Part shown: piece after piece, positions 42,572-50,542 of the stretch
Position numbering within the stretch: position 1 is the first letter of the stretch
Layout of the letters: every line of letters starts with the position of its first letter
DNA from: Reyranella soli
GTDB lineage: Bacteria; Pseudomonadota; Alphaproteobacteria; Reyranellales; Reyranellaceae
Assembly (NCBI RefSeq): GCF_007992495.1
Contig: NZ_BKAJ01000003.1
Coordinates: forward strand, 1 to 64,000
Length of the DNA: 64,000 nucleotides
Reading direction: 5' to 3'
The notes under the pieces: generated by a model
Told to the model about the DNA's origin: nothing
What the model saw: only the letters and a program-made list of their open reading frames with translations
Database searches by the model: none
Program-made: the position numbers and the translations under genes

Positions 42572-43675
42572 ATGCAACGTACCACGCCGCCCTTCCGTGC
42601 CGACCAGGTCGGCAGTCTCTTGCGCAGCGCACCCGTGAAGGACGCGCGCACCAAGCGGCTGGCCGGCGAGATCACGCCTGCCGAGCTGAAGGCGGTCGAG
42701 GATGCCGAGATCAAGAAGCTGGTGGCCAGGCAGGAATCGATCGGCCTGCAGGCGGTGACCGACGGCGAGTTCCGCCGCTCGTGGTGGCATTACGACTTCC
42801 TGGCCAAGCTCGACGGCGTCGAGCTGGTGAGCGTCACCCAGGGCCTGCAGTTCAAGGGCACGCAGACCAAGGCCGAGGGCCTGCATGTGCACGGCAAGAT
42901 CGACTTCTCGGCGTCACATCCCATGATCGACCACTTCAAGTACCTGAAGTCGGTCGCCAAGTCTGTGCCCAAGATGACCATCCCGTCGCCGACGGCGCTG
43001 CACTATCGCGGCGGCCGTCAGGCGATCGAGAAGTCGGTCTATCCCGAGATGGATCCGTTCTTCGCCGATCTCGGCCGCGCCTACGGCAAGGCGGTGCGCG
43101 CTTTCGGCGAGGCGGGCTGCACCTACCTGCAGCTCGACGAAGTGTTCGTGGCGTACCTCTGCGACGAGGCGCAGCGCGGGTACCTGCGCGGTCGCGGCGA
43201 CGATCCCGACCGGCTGCTGCATGTCTATGCCGACCTGGTGAACGCCGCCTGCGCCGGCCGCACGCCCGGCATGATCATCTCCATGCATCTCTGCCGCGGC
43301 AACTTCCGCTCGACCTGGATGGCGCAGGGCGGTTACGAGCGTGTCGCCGACATCCTGTTCAACCAGATGGGCGTCGACGCCTATTTCATGGAATACGACA
43401 CCGAGCGCGCTGGCGGCTTCGAGCCGCTGCGCTTCCTGCCGAAGGGCAAGCAGGTCGTGCTGGGCGTCATGACCTCCAAGACCGGCGAGCTGGAGAGCAA
43501 GGACCAGCTCAAGCGCCGCATCGACGAGGCGGCCAAGTTCGCACCGATCGATCAGCTCTGCCTCTCGCCGCAATGCGGTTTCGCCAGCACCGAGGAGGGC
43601 AACCTGCTCGCCGAGGATGAACAGTGGGCGAAGCTCGGCCGCTGCGTGGAGGTCGCGAGAGAAGTCTGGGGTTAG
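42572..43675 (+). CDS. MetE-like (cobalamin-independent methionine synthase C-terminal type) methyltransferase
   Basis: The 367-residue product matches the C-terminal catalytic barrel of MetE only, about half the length of full MetE. Zinc ligands are visible: His239 and Cys241 in MHLCRGN, Glu274 in FMEYD and Cys335 in SPQCGF. The opening FRADQVGSLLR and VTDGEFRRSWWHYDF are typical of this short family, sometimes called core-MetE. It would move a methyl group to or from a thiol or corrinoid. Substrates cannot be told. AGGAG precedes the ATG at 42572. Confidence 0.88.
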   Translation: MQRTTPPFRADQVGSLLRSAPVKDARTKRLAGEITPAELKAVEDAEIKKLVARQESIGLQAVTDGEFRRSWWHYDFLAKLDGVELVSVTQGLQFKGTQTKAEGLHVHGKIDFSASHPMIDHFKYLKSVAKSVPKMTIPSPTALHYRGGRQAIEKSVYPEMDPFFADLGRAYGKAVRAFGEAGCTYLQLDEVFVAYLCDEAQRGYLRGRGDDPDRLLHVYADLVNAACAGRTPGMIISMHLCRGNFRSTWMAQGGYERVADILFNQMGVDAYFMEYDTERAGGFEPLRFLPKGKQVVLGVMTSKTGELESKDQLKRRIDEAAKFAPIDQLCLSPQCGFASTEEGNLLAEDEQWAKLGRCVEVAREVWG

Positions 43676-43893
43676 GGTAGCGATGCTCATCGCGTTTGGC
43701 GGAAGACGACCGTTGCCCGCGCACTGGCGCGACGAAGTCCCGGCCGACCTGACACCTCCAGGTTGCTGCGGCGGGGCGAAGCGGGGCACCTATTGTTCGC
43801 CGGCGTCGACAACGCCCATTGCGCATGGCAGGCCGCGTAGCCACCTCAGTCACCAGCCCTATAAAGCAGATTTTTTTAGATTGGGACCAAATC

Positions 43894-44202
43894 ATGTTTC
43901 GGTTGATTGCAGGCGCGTCGCTTGGACTAGCGTTGGTTGCGTCTTCGGCGGAAGCCAGAGTTTACTGTAATGCAGATGGCACGCCGCAGGGTTGTGTTTG
44001 GGAGCCGACTCAGGGCTGGGGCGCGCGTGGTGTTGGCGTCGCTCCGGGCGTTGGTGCCGGCGCAGCCGGTGTCGGTGTCGCTCCCGGTGTTGGCGTGGGC
44101 GCGCGGGGCGTCGGCGTTGAGCCCGGCGTTGGCGTCGGAAGAGACGGCGCCGAGGGCGAGATGAATCGTGGCGGCCCGGTCAATCGCGCCGGTCGTCGCT
44201 AA
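43894..44202 (+). CDS. Small secreted protein with three 13-residue GVGV repeats
   Basis: The 102-residue product has a signal peptide ending near SSAEA and then a short Cys-containing head (VYCNADGTPQGCVW). Residues 46-84 are three tandem 13-residue units of the type GVGVxPGVGxGxx (44029-44067, 44068-44106 and 44107-44145), encoded by 39-base repeats that differ at many third positions. The Gly/Val/Pro content is elastin-like and suggests a flexible surface or fibrous segment. Function is unknown. Confidence 0.75.
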   Translation: MFRLIAGASLGLALVASSAEARVYCNADGTPQGCVWEPTQGWGARGVGVAPGVGAGAAGVGVAPGVGVGARGVGVEPGVGVGRDGAEGEMNRGGPVNRAGRR

Positions 44203-44204
44203 AG

Positions 44205-44242
44205 CACGATCTGCTCGGCTGGAAGCGGCCGAGCAGATCGTG
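44205..44242 (+). terminator. Stem-loop downstream of the GVGV-repeat gene
   Basis: CACGATCTGCTCGGC (44205-44219) pairs perfectly with 44228-44242 around an 8-base loop, three bases after the stop codon. There is no T-run, so termination would not be of the classic intrinsic type. It also separates this gene from the next small exported-protein gene. Confidence 0.65.
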
Positions 44243-44292
44243 TCCGCTGAACAACGAACATCCGTGCGCTCCACTCGCCGACAGGAAATCAG

Positions 44293-44574
44293 ATGCGAAC
44301 GATCATGACCGCGACGCTGGTGCTCGCCATGGCGGGCCTGGCGGCTACGGCGCGGGCGGACGGGCCGGCAGGCGAGACCTGTGCGGCTGGCCTGACGAGC
44401 GATGGCAAGGCGATCTTTGCCGTGGTCACCGCCACCAACCCGACGTCCGAGACGGTGAAATCGGTGGTCGAGTACCAGACGCGAGCCCTCGCCATGGACG
44501 GCAAGATCGGCCGCGACGACGCGCGCGAGAACGCGATGGCCGCAGGGGCGTGCATGAAAGCGCGTCTTCAGTAG
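44293..44574 (+). CDS. Small exported protein, paralogue of 28124-28408
   Basis: The 93-residue product has a signal peptide ending at about LAATARA and a mature domain of 72 residues with two Cys (GETCAAGL and GACMKARLQ). It aligns end to end with the product at 28124: the same signal tail, GKAIFA, ATNPT, and GKIGRDDARENAM. It is probably a periplasmic protein with one disulfide. It is convergent with, and only a base away from, the CxxC protein gene at 44576. Confidence 0.78.
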   Translation: MRTIMTATLVLAMAGLAATARADGPAGETCAAGLTSDGKAIFAVVTATNPTSETVKSVVEYQTRALAMDGKIGRDDARENAMAAGACMKARLQ

Positions 44575-44575
44575 C

Positions 44576-45118
44576 TCAACGTCCGCCGAGTGCCTGGCTG
44601 ATCCAGTCCTGCACCGTGCTCGACTCGAGATGCCGGTAGGCGGAGGTGCGTTCGCTCTCGTCGACGAGATTGCCGGCGATCACGGCAATGACGAGATCGC
44701 ACTTCTGCGAGACAGCAATGCCTTCGACATGGCGCGTCGTGCCGTTCGCGAGCTCGTAGCGATAGAGCCGCGCGCGGCCGGACAGCGCTCCGATGCGGAC
44801 GGCGAGGCCTTCCTTGACCGGCGCGAAGCGTTGGTCGAGCAGGTCGACGTCGGTCACCCGGTCGACCTCCTCGTCGGTGGTGACGCCGGTCTCGCAGTTG
44901 CCGCAGAAGCCGAGCTTGGGCCGGAGATAGACTTCAAGCGTGCCGCGGCGCCAGGCGCGGCCCTGGGGCCACGCGTCGCGCGGAAACGGCCAGTTGGTCG
45001 GTCGCCACGGCGCGTCCTTGCTGAGCGACGGTGGGTCGTCTTCACTCAGGTTGAGCGCCACCATGCCGGCCACCAGGCCCGCGGCGAGCGATGTTTGGAC
45101 GACCGTGCGGCGCTTCAT
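44576..45118 (-). CDS. Exported CxxC protein A (paralogue of 46671-47228)
   Basis: The 180-residue product begins with KRR and a hydrophobic segment (TSLAAGLVAGMVALNL), a signal anchor or Tat-type signal. The body has WPFPRDAWPQGRAW, then FCGNCETGV with a CxxC pair, EVDRVTDVDLLDQRF, and a third Cys in SQKCDLVIAVI. The protein at 46671 shares each of these blocks. The Cys could bind a metal or be redox active; I recognise no named family. It is the last gene of a three-gene unit with the LVIVD protein and its paralogue, 12 bases from the former. Confidence 0.7.
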   Translation of the reverse strand: MKRRTVVQTSLAAGLVAGMVALNLSEDDPPSLSKDAPWRPTNWPFPRDAWPQGRAWRRGTLEVYLRPKLGFCGNCETGVTTDEEVDRVTDVDLLDQRFAPVKEGLAVRIGALSGRARLYRYELANGTTRHVEGIAVSQKCDLVIAVIAGNLVDESERTSAYRHLESSTVQDWISQALGGR

Positions 45119-45130
45119 GGGATGCCCCGC

Positions 45131-46564
45131 CTATTTGAGGCCCGCCACTGTGCGCGCCTCGCCGCCCAGCTCGAGGATGTGCATGCCCGTGTTGGCGCGA
45201 TCGACGATGTAAATGTAGCCGCGCGCGTCGGTCTCGACATTGTTGGTCTGGATCGCCGTCTTGCAGCGGTCCTGGCCGTCGACCTTCACGCAGCGCTTGT
45301 CGGTCTTCTCGGTGATCGCCGGGATGAAGTAACCGACTTCCTTGGGCTGGAAGGGATTGCGGATGTCGAGCGCGCGTACGCCGGCATTGAAGAAGGCGAT
45401 GAAGGCCATCTTCTTGTAGTAGACCGGGTCCATGCTCTCGTTGGAGGAGTGCGCACCGAAGCGGCCGCCGCGCTGGCAGAAATTGCCGCTCGCCTCCGGC
45501 ACGGTCCAGTTCGACACCATCATCGGCGCCTTCTCGATCGACAGGTCGGCGAACCACACCATCTGCCGCGCTTCCGCGCACTCGTTCAGGATCGATTCGT
45601 TCACGATCATGACGATGTCGCGCTCGGCTCCGTCCTTGTCGCGCGCGAACTCGGCCACCGGCATTTTTGGCATGGGGAAGGTGGTGTGCGCGCCGGTCCA
45701 TGGCGTCATCACCAGCCGCGCCACCTCCGGCGCCGCGAGGTTGGCCGGCGTCGGCTCCTTCGGTCCCTTGAGCAGCTTCTCGCGGTCGACGATCTGCAGC
45801 ATACCGCCCTTGTTGGTGCCGTAGCCGAAATAGACGCGGTTGCCCTGCGGCCCGGTCGAGATCGGCCCGTGCAGGTCGGTCGGCACCGTGCCGGTGGCGC
45901 CCGGCTCCTGGCCGACCAGGCCGAAGTCGCGGATCTTCACCGGGTTCTTCGGGTCCGAAAGATCGTAGATCTGCGTCATGCGCTTGGTGCGCCAGTCGGG
46001 CGCGCCGCCGACCAGGAAGGCGATGCCGGTGTCGCACTCCCACCAGCTCTTGTGCGTGTCCTTCAGTCCGCCGATGCGTATCACCAGCACGGGCTCGGCC
46101 GGATTGGCGACGTTCCAGATCTCATGCGCCTCGCCGCCGAAGGTGCGCAGCATGTAGACCGCCGCGCGGTCTCCTTTGGGCAGGGCCGAGCCGTCGCAGA
46201 TGCGCACCATCTGCGCGCCGCCCGCCTCGTACTTGCCCGGCTGGCCGGGCAGGTGGCGCAGGTATTTCGGGTTGGCGGGATCGGTGACGTCGACGATCGA
46301 CGTGCCGTTGGGCTCGGGCTTGCCGGTCATGGGATTGACGGGCTCGGCGATGTCGTCGGTGCCGCCGTGATGGCCGACATAGGCGATCCAACGATCGCCC
46401 TGGCGATGGATGGTGGGCTGGTAAGCGCTGCGCGCCTGCAGGTCGGTCCAGCCGACCAGGCGCATGTTCGAGGCTTCCGGCGGCGCGCCGACTTTCTGTT
46501 GCTGGGCAAAGGATGGAAACGCCGCGACCAACAAACCGACGATGAGCAGAGACTGCCGCGTCAT
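45131..46564 (-). CDS. Secreted LVIVD-type beta-propeller protein
   Basis: The 477-residue product has a signal peptide cut after AAFPSFA (residue 20). The mature part has repeated strands of the LVIVD kind, such as GTSIVDVTDPANPKYLRHL, then EIWNVANPAEPVLVIRI and IYDLSDPKNPVKIRDFG, which mark blades of a propeller related to selenium-binding and choice-of-anchor proteins. Cys residues are few (RICDGS, WWECDTG, NECAEA). Its role is unknown. It is flanked on both sides by paralogues of the CxxC protein on the same strand. Confidence 0.82.
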   Translation of the reverse strand: MTRQSLLIVGLLVAAFPSFAQQQKVGAPPEASNMRLVGWTDLQARSAYQPTIHRQGDRWIAYVGHHGGTDDIAEPVNPMTGKPEPNGTSIVDVTDPANPKYLRHLPGQPGKYEAGGAQMVRICDGSALPKGDRAAVYMLRTFGGEAHEIWNVANPAEPVLVIRIGGLKDTHKSWWECDTGIAFLVGGAPDWRTKRMTQIYDLSDPKNPVKIRDFGLVGQEPGATGTVPTDLHGPISTGPQGNRVYFGYGTNKGGMLQIVDREKLLKGPKEPTPANLAAPEVARLVMTPWTGAHTTFPMPKMPVAEFARDKDGAERDIVMIVNESILNECAEARQMVWFADLSIEKAPMMVSNWTVPEASGNFCQRGGRFGAHSSNESMDPVYYKKMAFIAFFNAGVRALDIRNPFQPKEVGYFIPAITEKTDKRCVKVDGQDRCKTAIQTNNVETDARGYIYIVDRANTGMHILELGGEARTVAGLK

Positions 46565-46670
46565 GGTGTTTTCTCCGGAGTTTGACCGATTATAGGCCCA
46601 ACTGGCCGGACCGGCGACGGGGCGGCGGTGACCTCGAGATATCGAATATCGCGCCTTGACGGTCGCCTGC

Positions 46671-47228
46671 CTATCGCGCCTCGAGCTGCTTGTTCACCCA
46701 CACCTGCACGGTGTTCGACTCCAGGAACTGATACGCCATCTTGCGCTTGTCGGGATCTGCCATGTCGCCGTCGACGATGGCGACCAGCAGGTCGCACTTG
46801 TAGGCGACGGCGATGCCCTCGGCGAGGCGCGGGGCGCCGTTGTGCATCTTGTGGCGATAGAGGCGGCTCCTGCCAAACAGGTCGGTGATGCGGATGCGCT
46901 TGCCCGGCCCGTCCGGAACGAAGCGCGGATCGAGGCGGTCGATGTCGATCACGCGGTCGACCGCCTCGTCGCTGATCACGCCCGTCTCACAGTCGCTGCA
47001 GACGTCGAATTTCAGGCGGACGTAGAAATCGAGATCGTGACCGGTCCAGGCCCGACCGGGCGGCCAGGCGTCGGGCGGGAAAGGCCAGCGGATGGGCCTG
47101 AAACCCCTGCCGTCGGTTGGGCCGAGCGCCACGCGTTCGTCGGCGAGCCAGGCAAGGCCGGCCAGGCCGGCGACCATGCCTGCCCCCAGATAGATCTTCG
47201 TGACCGTGCGGCGCGCCAACAGCGCCAT
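46671..47228 (-). CDS. Exported CxxC protein B (paralogue of 44576-45118)
   Basis: The 185-residue product has an N-terminal anchor (IYLGAGMVAGLAGLAWLA) and shares with its paralogue WPFPPDAWPPGRAW, VCSDCETGVISDEAVDRV, LDPRF, and the third Cys block AYKCDLLVAIVDGDM followed by QFLESNTVQVW. Identity looks roughly 40-50 percent by eye. It is the first gene of the unit, 106 bases before the LVIVD gene. Function is unknown. Confidence 0.7.
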   Translation of the reverse strand: MALLARRTVTKIYLGAGMVAGLAGLAWLADERVALGPTDGRGFRPIRWPFPPDAWPPGRAWTGHDLDFYVRLKFDVCSDCETGVISDEAVDRVIDIDRLDPRFVPDGPGKRIRITDLFGRSRLYRHKMHNGAPRLAEGIAVAYKCDLLVAIVDGDMADPDKRKMAYQFLESNTVQVWVNKQLEAR

Positions 47229-47315
47229 CGCGTTCTCCCTGCTCGCTGCAATTATATACCCGCGACGGGCTATCGCTTGACCGTCCGCGCGACCGACAGC
47301 ATTTTGCCGCCCGCG

Positions 47316-47609
47316 ATGACGATCGGGAATCTCCTGCTTTATTTTCTGGCCTGCGGCGTGGCGACCTTTCCGCTGACGCTGATTGGCATGCGCGTCGTCG
47401 CCTCCCTATCGCCGGGCAGCCGCATCGCCCGCAAGCTCGACGACACGTTCGAGGCGGCGCTGACGATTTCCCTCGTCGTCTGGCTGTTGGGCGCCTTCGT
47501 GTTCTACGGCATCGCGCTCTATATCGAGCGCAAGAGCGACTGCGCCGACCAGAGAACGACGCAGCTTACCTACGAGTGCCGCAAGCTTTACGGCGGCAGG
47601 GACATATAG
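47316..47609 (+). CDS. Small membrane protein with two helices
   Basis: The 97-residue product has a membrane helix near residues 4-28 and another near 50-70, with a polar C-terminus holding two Cys (SDCADQR and YECRKLY). It might be an integral inner-membrane protein. No family is recognised. It is divergent from the CxxC protein B gene. A family-B hairpin follows its stop. Confidence 0.6.
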   Translation: MTIGNLLLYFLACGVATFPLTLIGMRVVASLSPGSRIARKLDDTFEAALTISLVVWLLGAFVFYGIALYIERKSDCADQRTTQLTYECRKLYGGRDI

Positions 47610-47620
47610 CTGCGCGAAAG

Positions 47621-47692
47621 CTGTCATCCCGAGCGCAGCGAGGGACCTTTGAGGCAACGAGTAAAGGGCCCTCGCTTCGTTCGGGATGACAG
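47621..47692. repeat. Family B dispersed inverted repeat
   Basis: The left arm from 47621 (CTGTCATCCCGAGCGCAGCG) pairs with the right arm ending at 47692 (CTTCGTTCGGGATGACAG) with few mismatches. It lies between the convergent membrane-protein and amidase genes and could terminate both. Confidence 0.87.
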
Positions 47693-47713
47693 TCTCGTCG
47701 TTGCAAGGGCTGC

Positions 47714-49135
47714 CTAAATCTGATGCGCCATCGGCGGGGCGGGGATCGGGCGGACGCGCTCGTAGGCGGCCGCCGCTCGCAATACCAGCGCATCGCGGGC
47801 GTGGCCTGCGACGATCTGCAGGCCGATCGGCAGGCCCTCACGGTCGAGGCCGCAGGGGATCGTCGCAGCCGGCTGGCGGGTCAGGTTGAAGGTGAGCGTG
47901 AACGGCGTCCAGCCGATGTCGACGCCGTCGCCGCCCCAGGCGGCATTCTCGTTCACCGCGAAGGCCGTCATGGGCATGGTCGGCGTCAGCAGCAGGTCGT
48001 ACTTCGCCACGAACTGGTTCATGATCACGCCGAGCTGCTGACGCTGGTGGATCGCCGCCACCACCATCTCCTGGCCGAGATTGGCGCCGTATTCGGCGGC
48101 CTTCAACAGGCCGGGGTCCATCAGCGTACGCTTCTCGGGGCTGAACGTCTTGACCAGGTGAGCGACGTTCGACTGCCAGTGCGCGTTGAGGATGCGGCGC
48201 GGGTCGAGACCCATCAGGTCAGGCGAATCCTCGACCACCTTGGCGCCCAGCGTCTTGAACACCTTCACTGCGTTCTCGACGGCAACAGCCACGTCGCGGT
48301 CGATCTTCTCCTTCTCGACGAAGCCCAGGTTGGGCGAATAGGCGATGCGCAGCCCCTTCACGCCCTTGTCGAAACCCTTGAGATAGTCCTCGACATCGTC
48401 CGGCCGTCCGTAAAGATCGCGCGGATCGGGCCTGGCCATCACGTTCATCATCATCGCGGCGTCGCGCACGGTGCGCGTCATCGGCCCGATATGGGACAGC
48501 GTGCCCATCGCCGAGGGCGGCCACAGCGGCACGCGCGCCTGCGTCGGCTTCAGCCCGAACAGGCCGGTGAAGGAGCAGGGGATGCGCACCGAGCCCGCGC
48601 CGTCGGTGCCGACGGCGAGATTGCCCATGCCGACCGCCTCGGCCGCCACGCCGCCGCCCGACGAGCCGCCCGGCGTGCGTCCGATCTTCCAGGGATTGTG
48701 GGTCGCGCCGTACAGCGCCGAATCGGTCACGCCCTTCCAGCCGTATTCCGGCGAGGTCGTCTTGCCGAGAAGCACGGTGCCCGCCTGGCGCAGGTGCTGG
48801 CCGACCGGCGAATCGACGGTCCACGGCCCGTCGGCATCGGTCGCCAGGCTGCCCATGCGCGTCGGCAGGCCCTTGGTCAGCACCATGTCCTTGATGGTGA
48901 TGGGCACGCCGTCGATATCGGAGAGCCGCTTGCCGCCTTTCTTCCAGCGCTTCTCCGAGGCCCGTGCGGCACGCAGCGCACCGTCGGGATCGAGATGCTG
49001 GAAGGCGTTGAGCTGAGGATTGAACGCTTCGATGCGGGCGATGGCGGCCTTGGTCGCTTCGACCGGCGAGGCCTTGCGCGCCTTGTAGAGTTTCACCAGC
49101 TGCCAGGCAGGCATCATCGCAAGATCGCCAGTCAT
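47714..49135 (-). CDS. Amidase (amidase-signature family), second of two
   Basis: The 473-residue product has the amidase-signature Ser-Ser-Lys machinery: Lys in GVPITIKDMV and the GRTPGGSSGGGVAAEAVGMG loop with both catalytic Ser. Glu-tRNA amidotransferase GatA is excluded by context, as no GatB/C gene is present. It likely hydrolyses carboxamides. It starts exactly at the base after the stop of the upstream amidase (TAA-ATG abutting, 49136/49135), so the two are translated together. No signal peptide is seen. Confidence 0.9.
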   Translation of the reverse strand: MTGDLAMMPAWQLVKLYKARKASPVEATKAAIARIEAFNPQLNAFQHLDPDGALRAARASEKRWKKGGKRLSDIDGVPITIKDMVLTKGLPTRMGSLATDADGPWTVDSPVGQHLRQAGTVLLGKTTSPEYGWKGVTDSALYGATHNPWKIGRTPGGSSGGGVAAEAVGMGNLAVGTDGAGSVRIPCSFTGLFGLKPTQARVPLWPPSAMGTLSHIGPMTRTVRDAAMMMNVMARPDPRDLYGRPDDVEDYLKGFDKGVKGLRIAYSPNLGFVEKEKIDRDVAVAVENAVKVFKTLGAKVVEDSPDLMGLDPRRILNAHWQSNVAHLVKTFSPEKRTLMDPGLLKAAEYGANLGQEMVVAAIHQRQQLGVIMNQFVAKYDLLLTPTMPMTAFAVNENAAWGGDGVDIGWTPFTLTFNLTRQPAATIPCGLDREGLPIGLQIVAGHARDALVLRAAAAYERVRPIPAPPMAHQI

Positions 49136-50542
49136 TTACTTGGTCTCCGGCAGGGCAGGGAATTTCAGCGGGTTGGTCTCGGCATAGCGAGCGGCGGCGC
49201 GCAACACGAGTGCGTCTTTATAGTGTCCCGACGCGATCTGCAGCCCGATCGGCAGGCCCTGGCGGCTGAGGCCGCACGGCACCGATGCCGCAGGATGGCG
49301 GCTCAGGTTGAACTGCGAGGTGTAGGGCGACCACAGGATATTGGCCTTGCCCTCCGGTCCCTCGGGCAGGTTCTTGCCGGCCTCGAACGGCTGCACCGCG
49401 ACAGTGGGTGACAGCAGCAGGTCGTACTTGTCGAAGAACAGGTTCCACGCGATCGAAAGCTCGCGGCGCGTCACCTGGGCGTTGACCACGTCCTGCAGCG
49501 AATAGCGCAGGCCGGCCTTGGCCGAGGCCAGAAGGTTGGGATCGAACTCGTTGTGGCGGCTTTCGGGAAAGAGCTGCAGCAGTCGCTGCAGGGCCGCCAA
49601 CCAGTGGATCACGAAAGCCCGGCCGGCTTCGGGATAGGGGAAGGGCGCCTCGACCTCCTCGACCTTGCAGCCGAGCTTCTCGAACTGCTTGGCCGCCTTG
49701 GTGACCAGGGCCGCGACCTCGATGTCGACCGGATGATCGCCGAAGCGCAGCACGAAGCCGACTTTCAGCTTCTTGAGCTTGCCGTCGATCTTCTTGGCGT
49801 AGTCGGCGTCGTCTTCGGGCAGGCCGTAAGCGTCGCGTGCGTCGGGTTGGCTGATGGCGTTCAACATCAGCGCGCAGTCGAGCGCGGTGCGACACATCGG
49901 GCCGGTGTTCGACAGATCGCCCGTCATCGACGGCGGCCAGGCCGGCACGCGGCCGAACGTGGCCTTGATGCCGACCAGCCCGTTGAAGCTCGAGGGGATG
50001 CGCACCGAGCCGCCGCCGTCGGTGCCGATGGCGAGCGGGCCCAGGCCCGCGGCCACCGCCGCGCCGGCGCCGCCCGATGAACCACCCGGCGTGCGCTCGG
50101 TGTTCCAGGGATTGCGCGTGATGCCGTGCAGGGGCGAATCGGTCACGCCCTTGTGGCCGTATTCCGAGCTGGTGCTCTGGGCGAAGACGATGGCGCCCGC
50201 CTCGCGCAGTCGCGCCACCGCCGGCGCATCGGCGTCGGCCGGCGCCTTGTCGGTGAGCTTGCTGCCCATCGAGGCCGGCCAGCCCTTCACGCGCACCAGC
50301 TCCTTGATCGACACCGGCACGCCGTCGATCGGCGACAGCGGCTTGCCCTTCTGCCAGCGCCGTTCGGACTCTCGCGCCGCCTTCAGCGACGGCTCGATGT
50401 CGACATGGCAGAGCGCGTTGATCTCGGAATTGACCCTGCTGGTGCGCGCCAGCACCGCCTTCATGGTCTCGACCGGCGAGGCCTTGCCCTTGCGGTAGAG
50501 CTTGGACAGCTCCGCCGCCGTCAGTTGGGTGAGGTCGCTCAT
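49136..50542 (-). CDS. Amidase (amidase-signature family), first of two
   Basis: The 468-residue product shares the whole amidase-signature layout with the downstream gene: LSKLYRKGKASPVETM near the N-terminus, the GVPVSIKELVRVKGWPASMG Lys region, and the Ser cluster TERTPGGSSGGAGAAVAAGLG. The two are paralogues that diverged after duplication. The start at 50542 overlaps the TTC38-like gene's stop (ATGA, 50539-50542). It probably releases ammonia from an imported amide. Confidence 0.9.
   Translation of the reverse strand: MSDLTQLTAAELSKLYRKGKASPVETMKAVLARTSRVNSEINALCHVDIEPSLKAARESERRWQKGKPLSPIDGVPVSIKELVRVKGWPASMGSKLTDKAPADADAPAVARLREAGAIVFAQSTSSEYGHKGVTDSPLHGITRNPWNTERTPGGSSGGAGAAVAAGLGPLAIGTDGGGSVRIPSSFNGLVGIKATFGRVPAWPPSMTGDLSNTGPMCRTALDCALMLNAISQPDARDAYGLPEDDADYAKKIDGKLKKLKVGFVLRFGDHPVDIEVAALVTKAAKQFEKLGCKVEEVEAPFPYPEAGRAFVIHWLAALQRLLQLFPESRHNEFDPNLLASAKAGLRYSLQDVVNAQVTRRELSIAWNLFFDKYDLLLSPTVAVQPFEAGKNLPEGPEGKANILWSPYTSQFNLSRHPAASVPCGLSRQGLPIGLQIASGHYKDALVLRAAARYAETNPLKFPALPETK

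Noticed and set aside
47714-50542. The two amidases as a GatA-type pair for tRNA amidation
   Set aside because: No gatB or gatC gene is present, and the two are duplicates within an amide-use operon.
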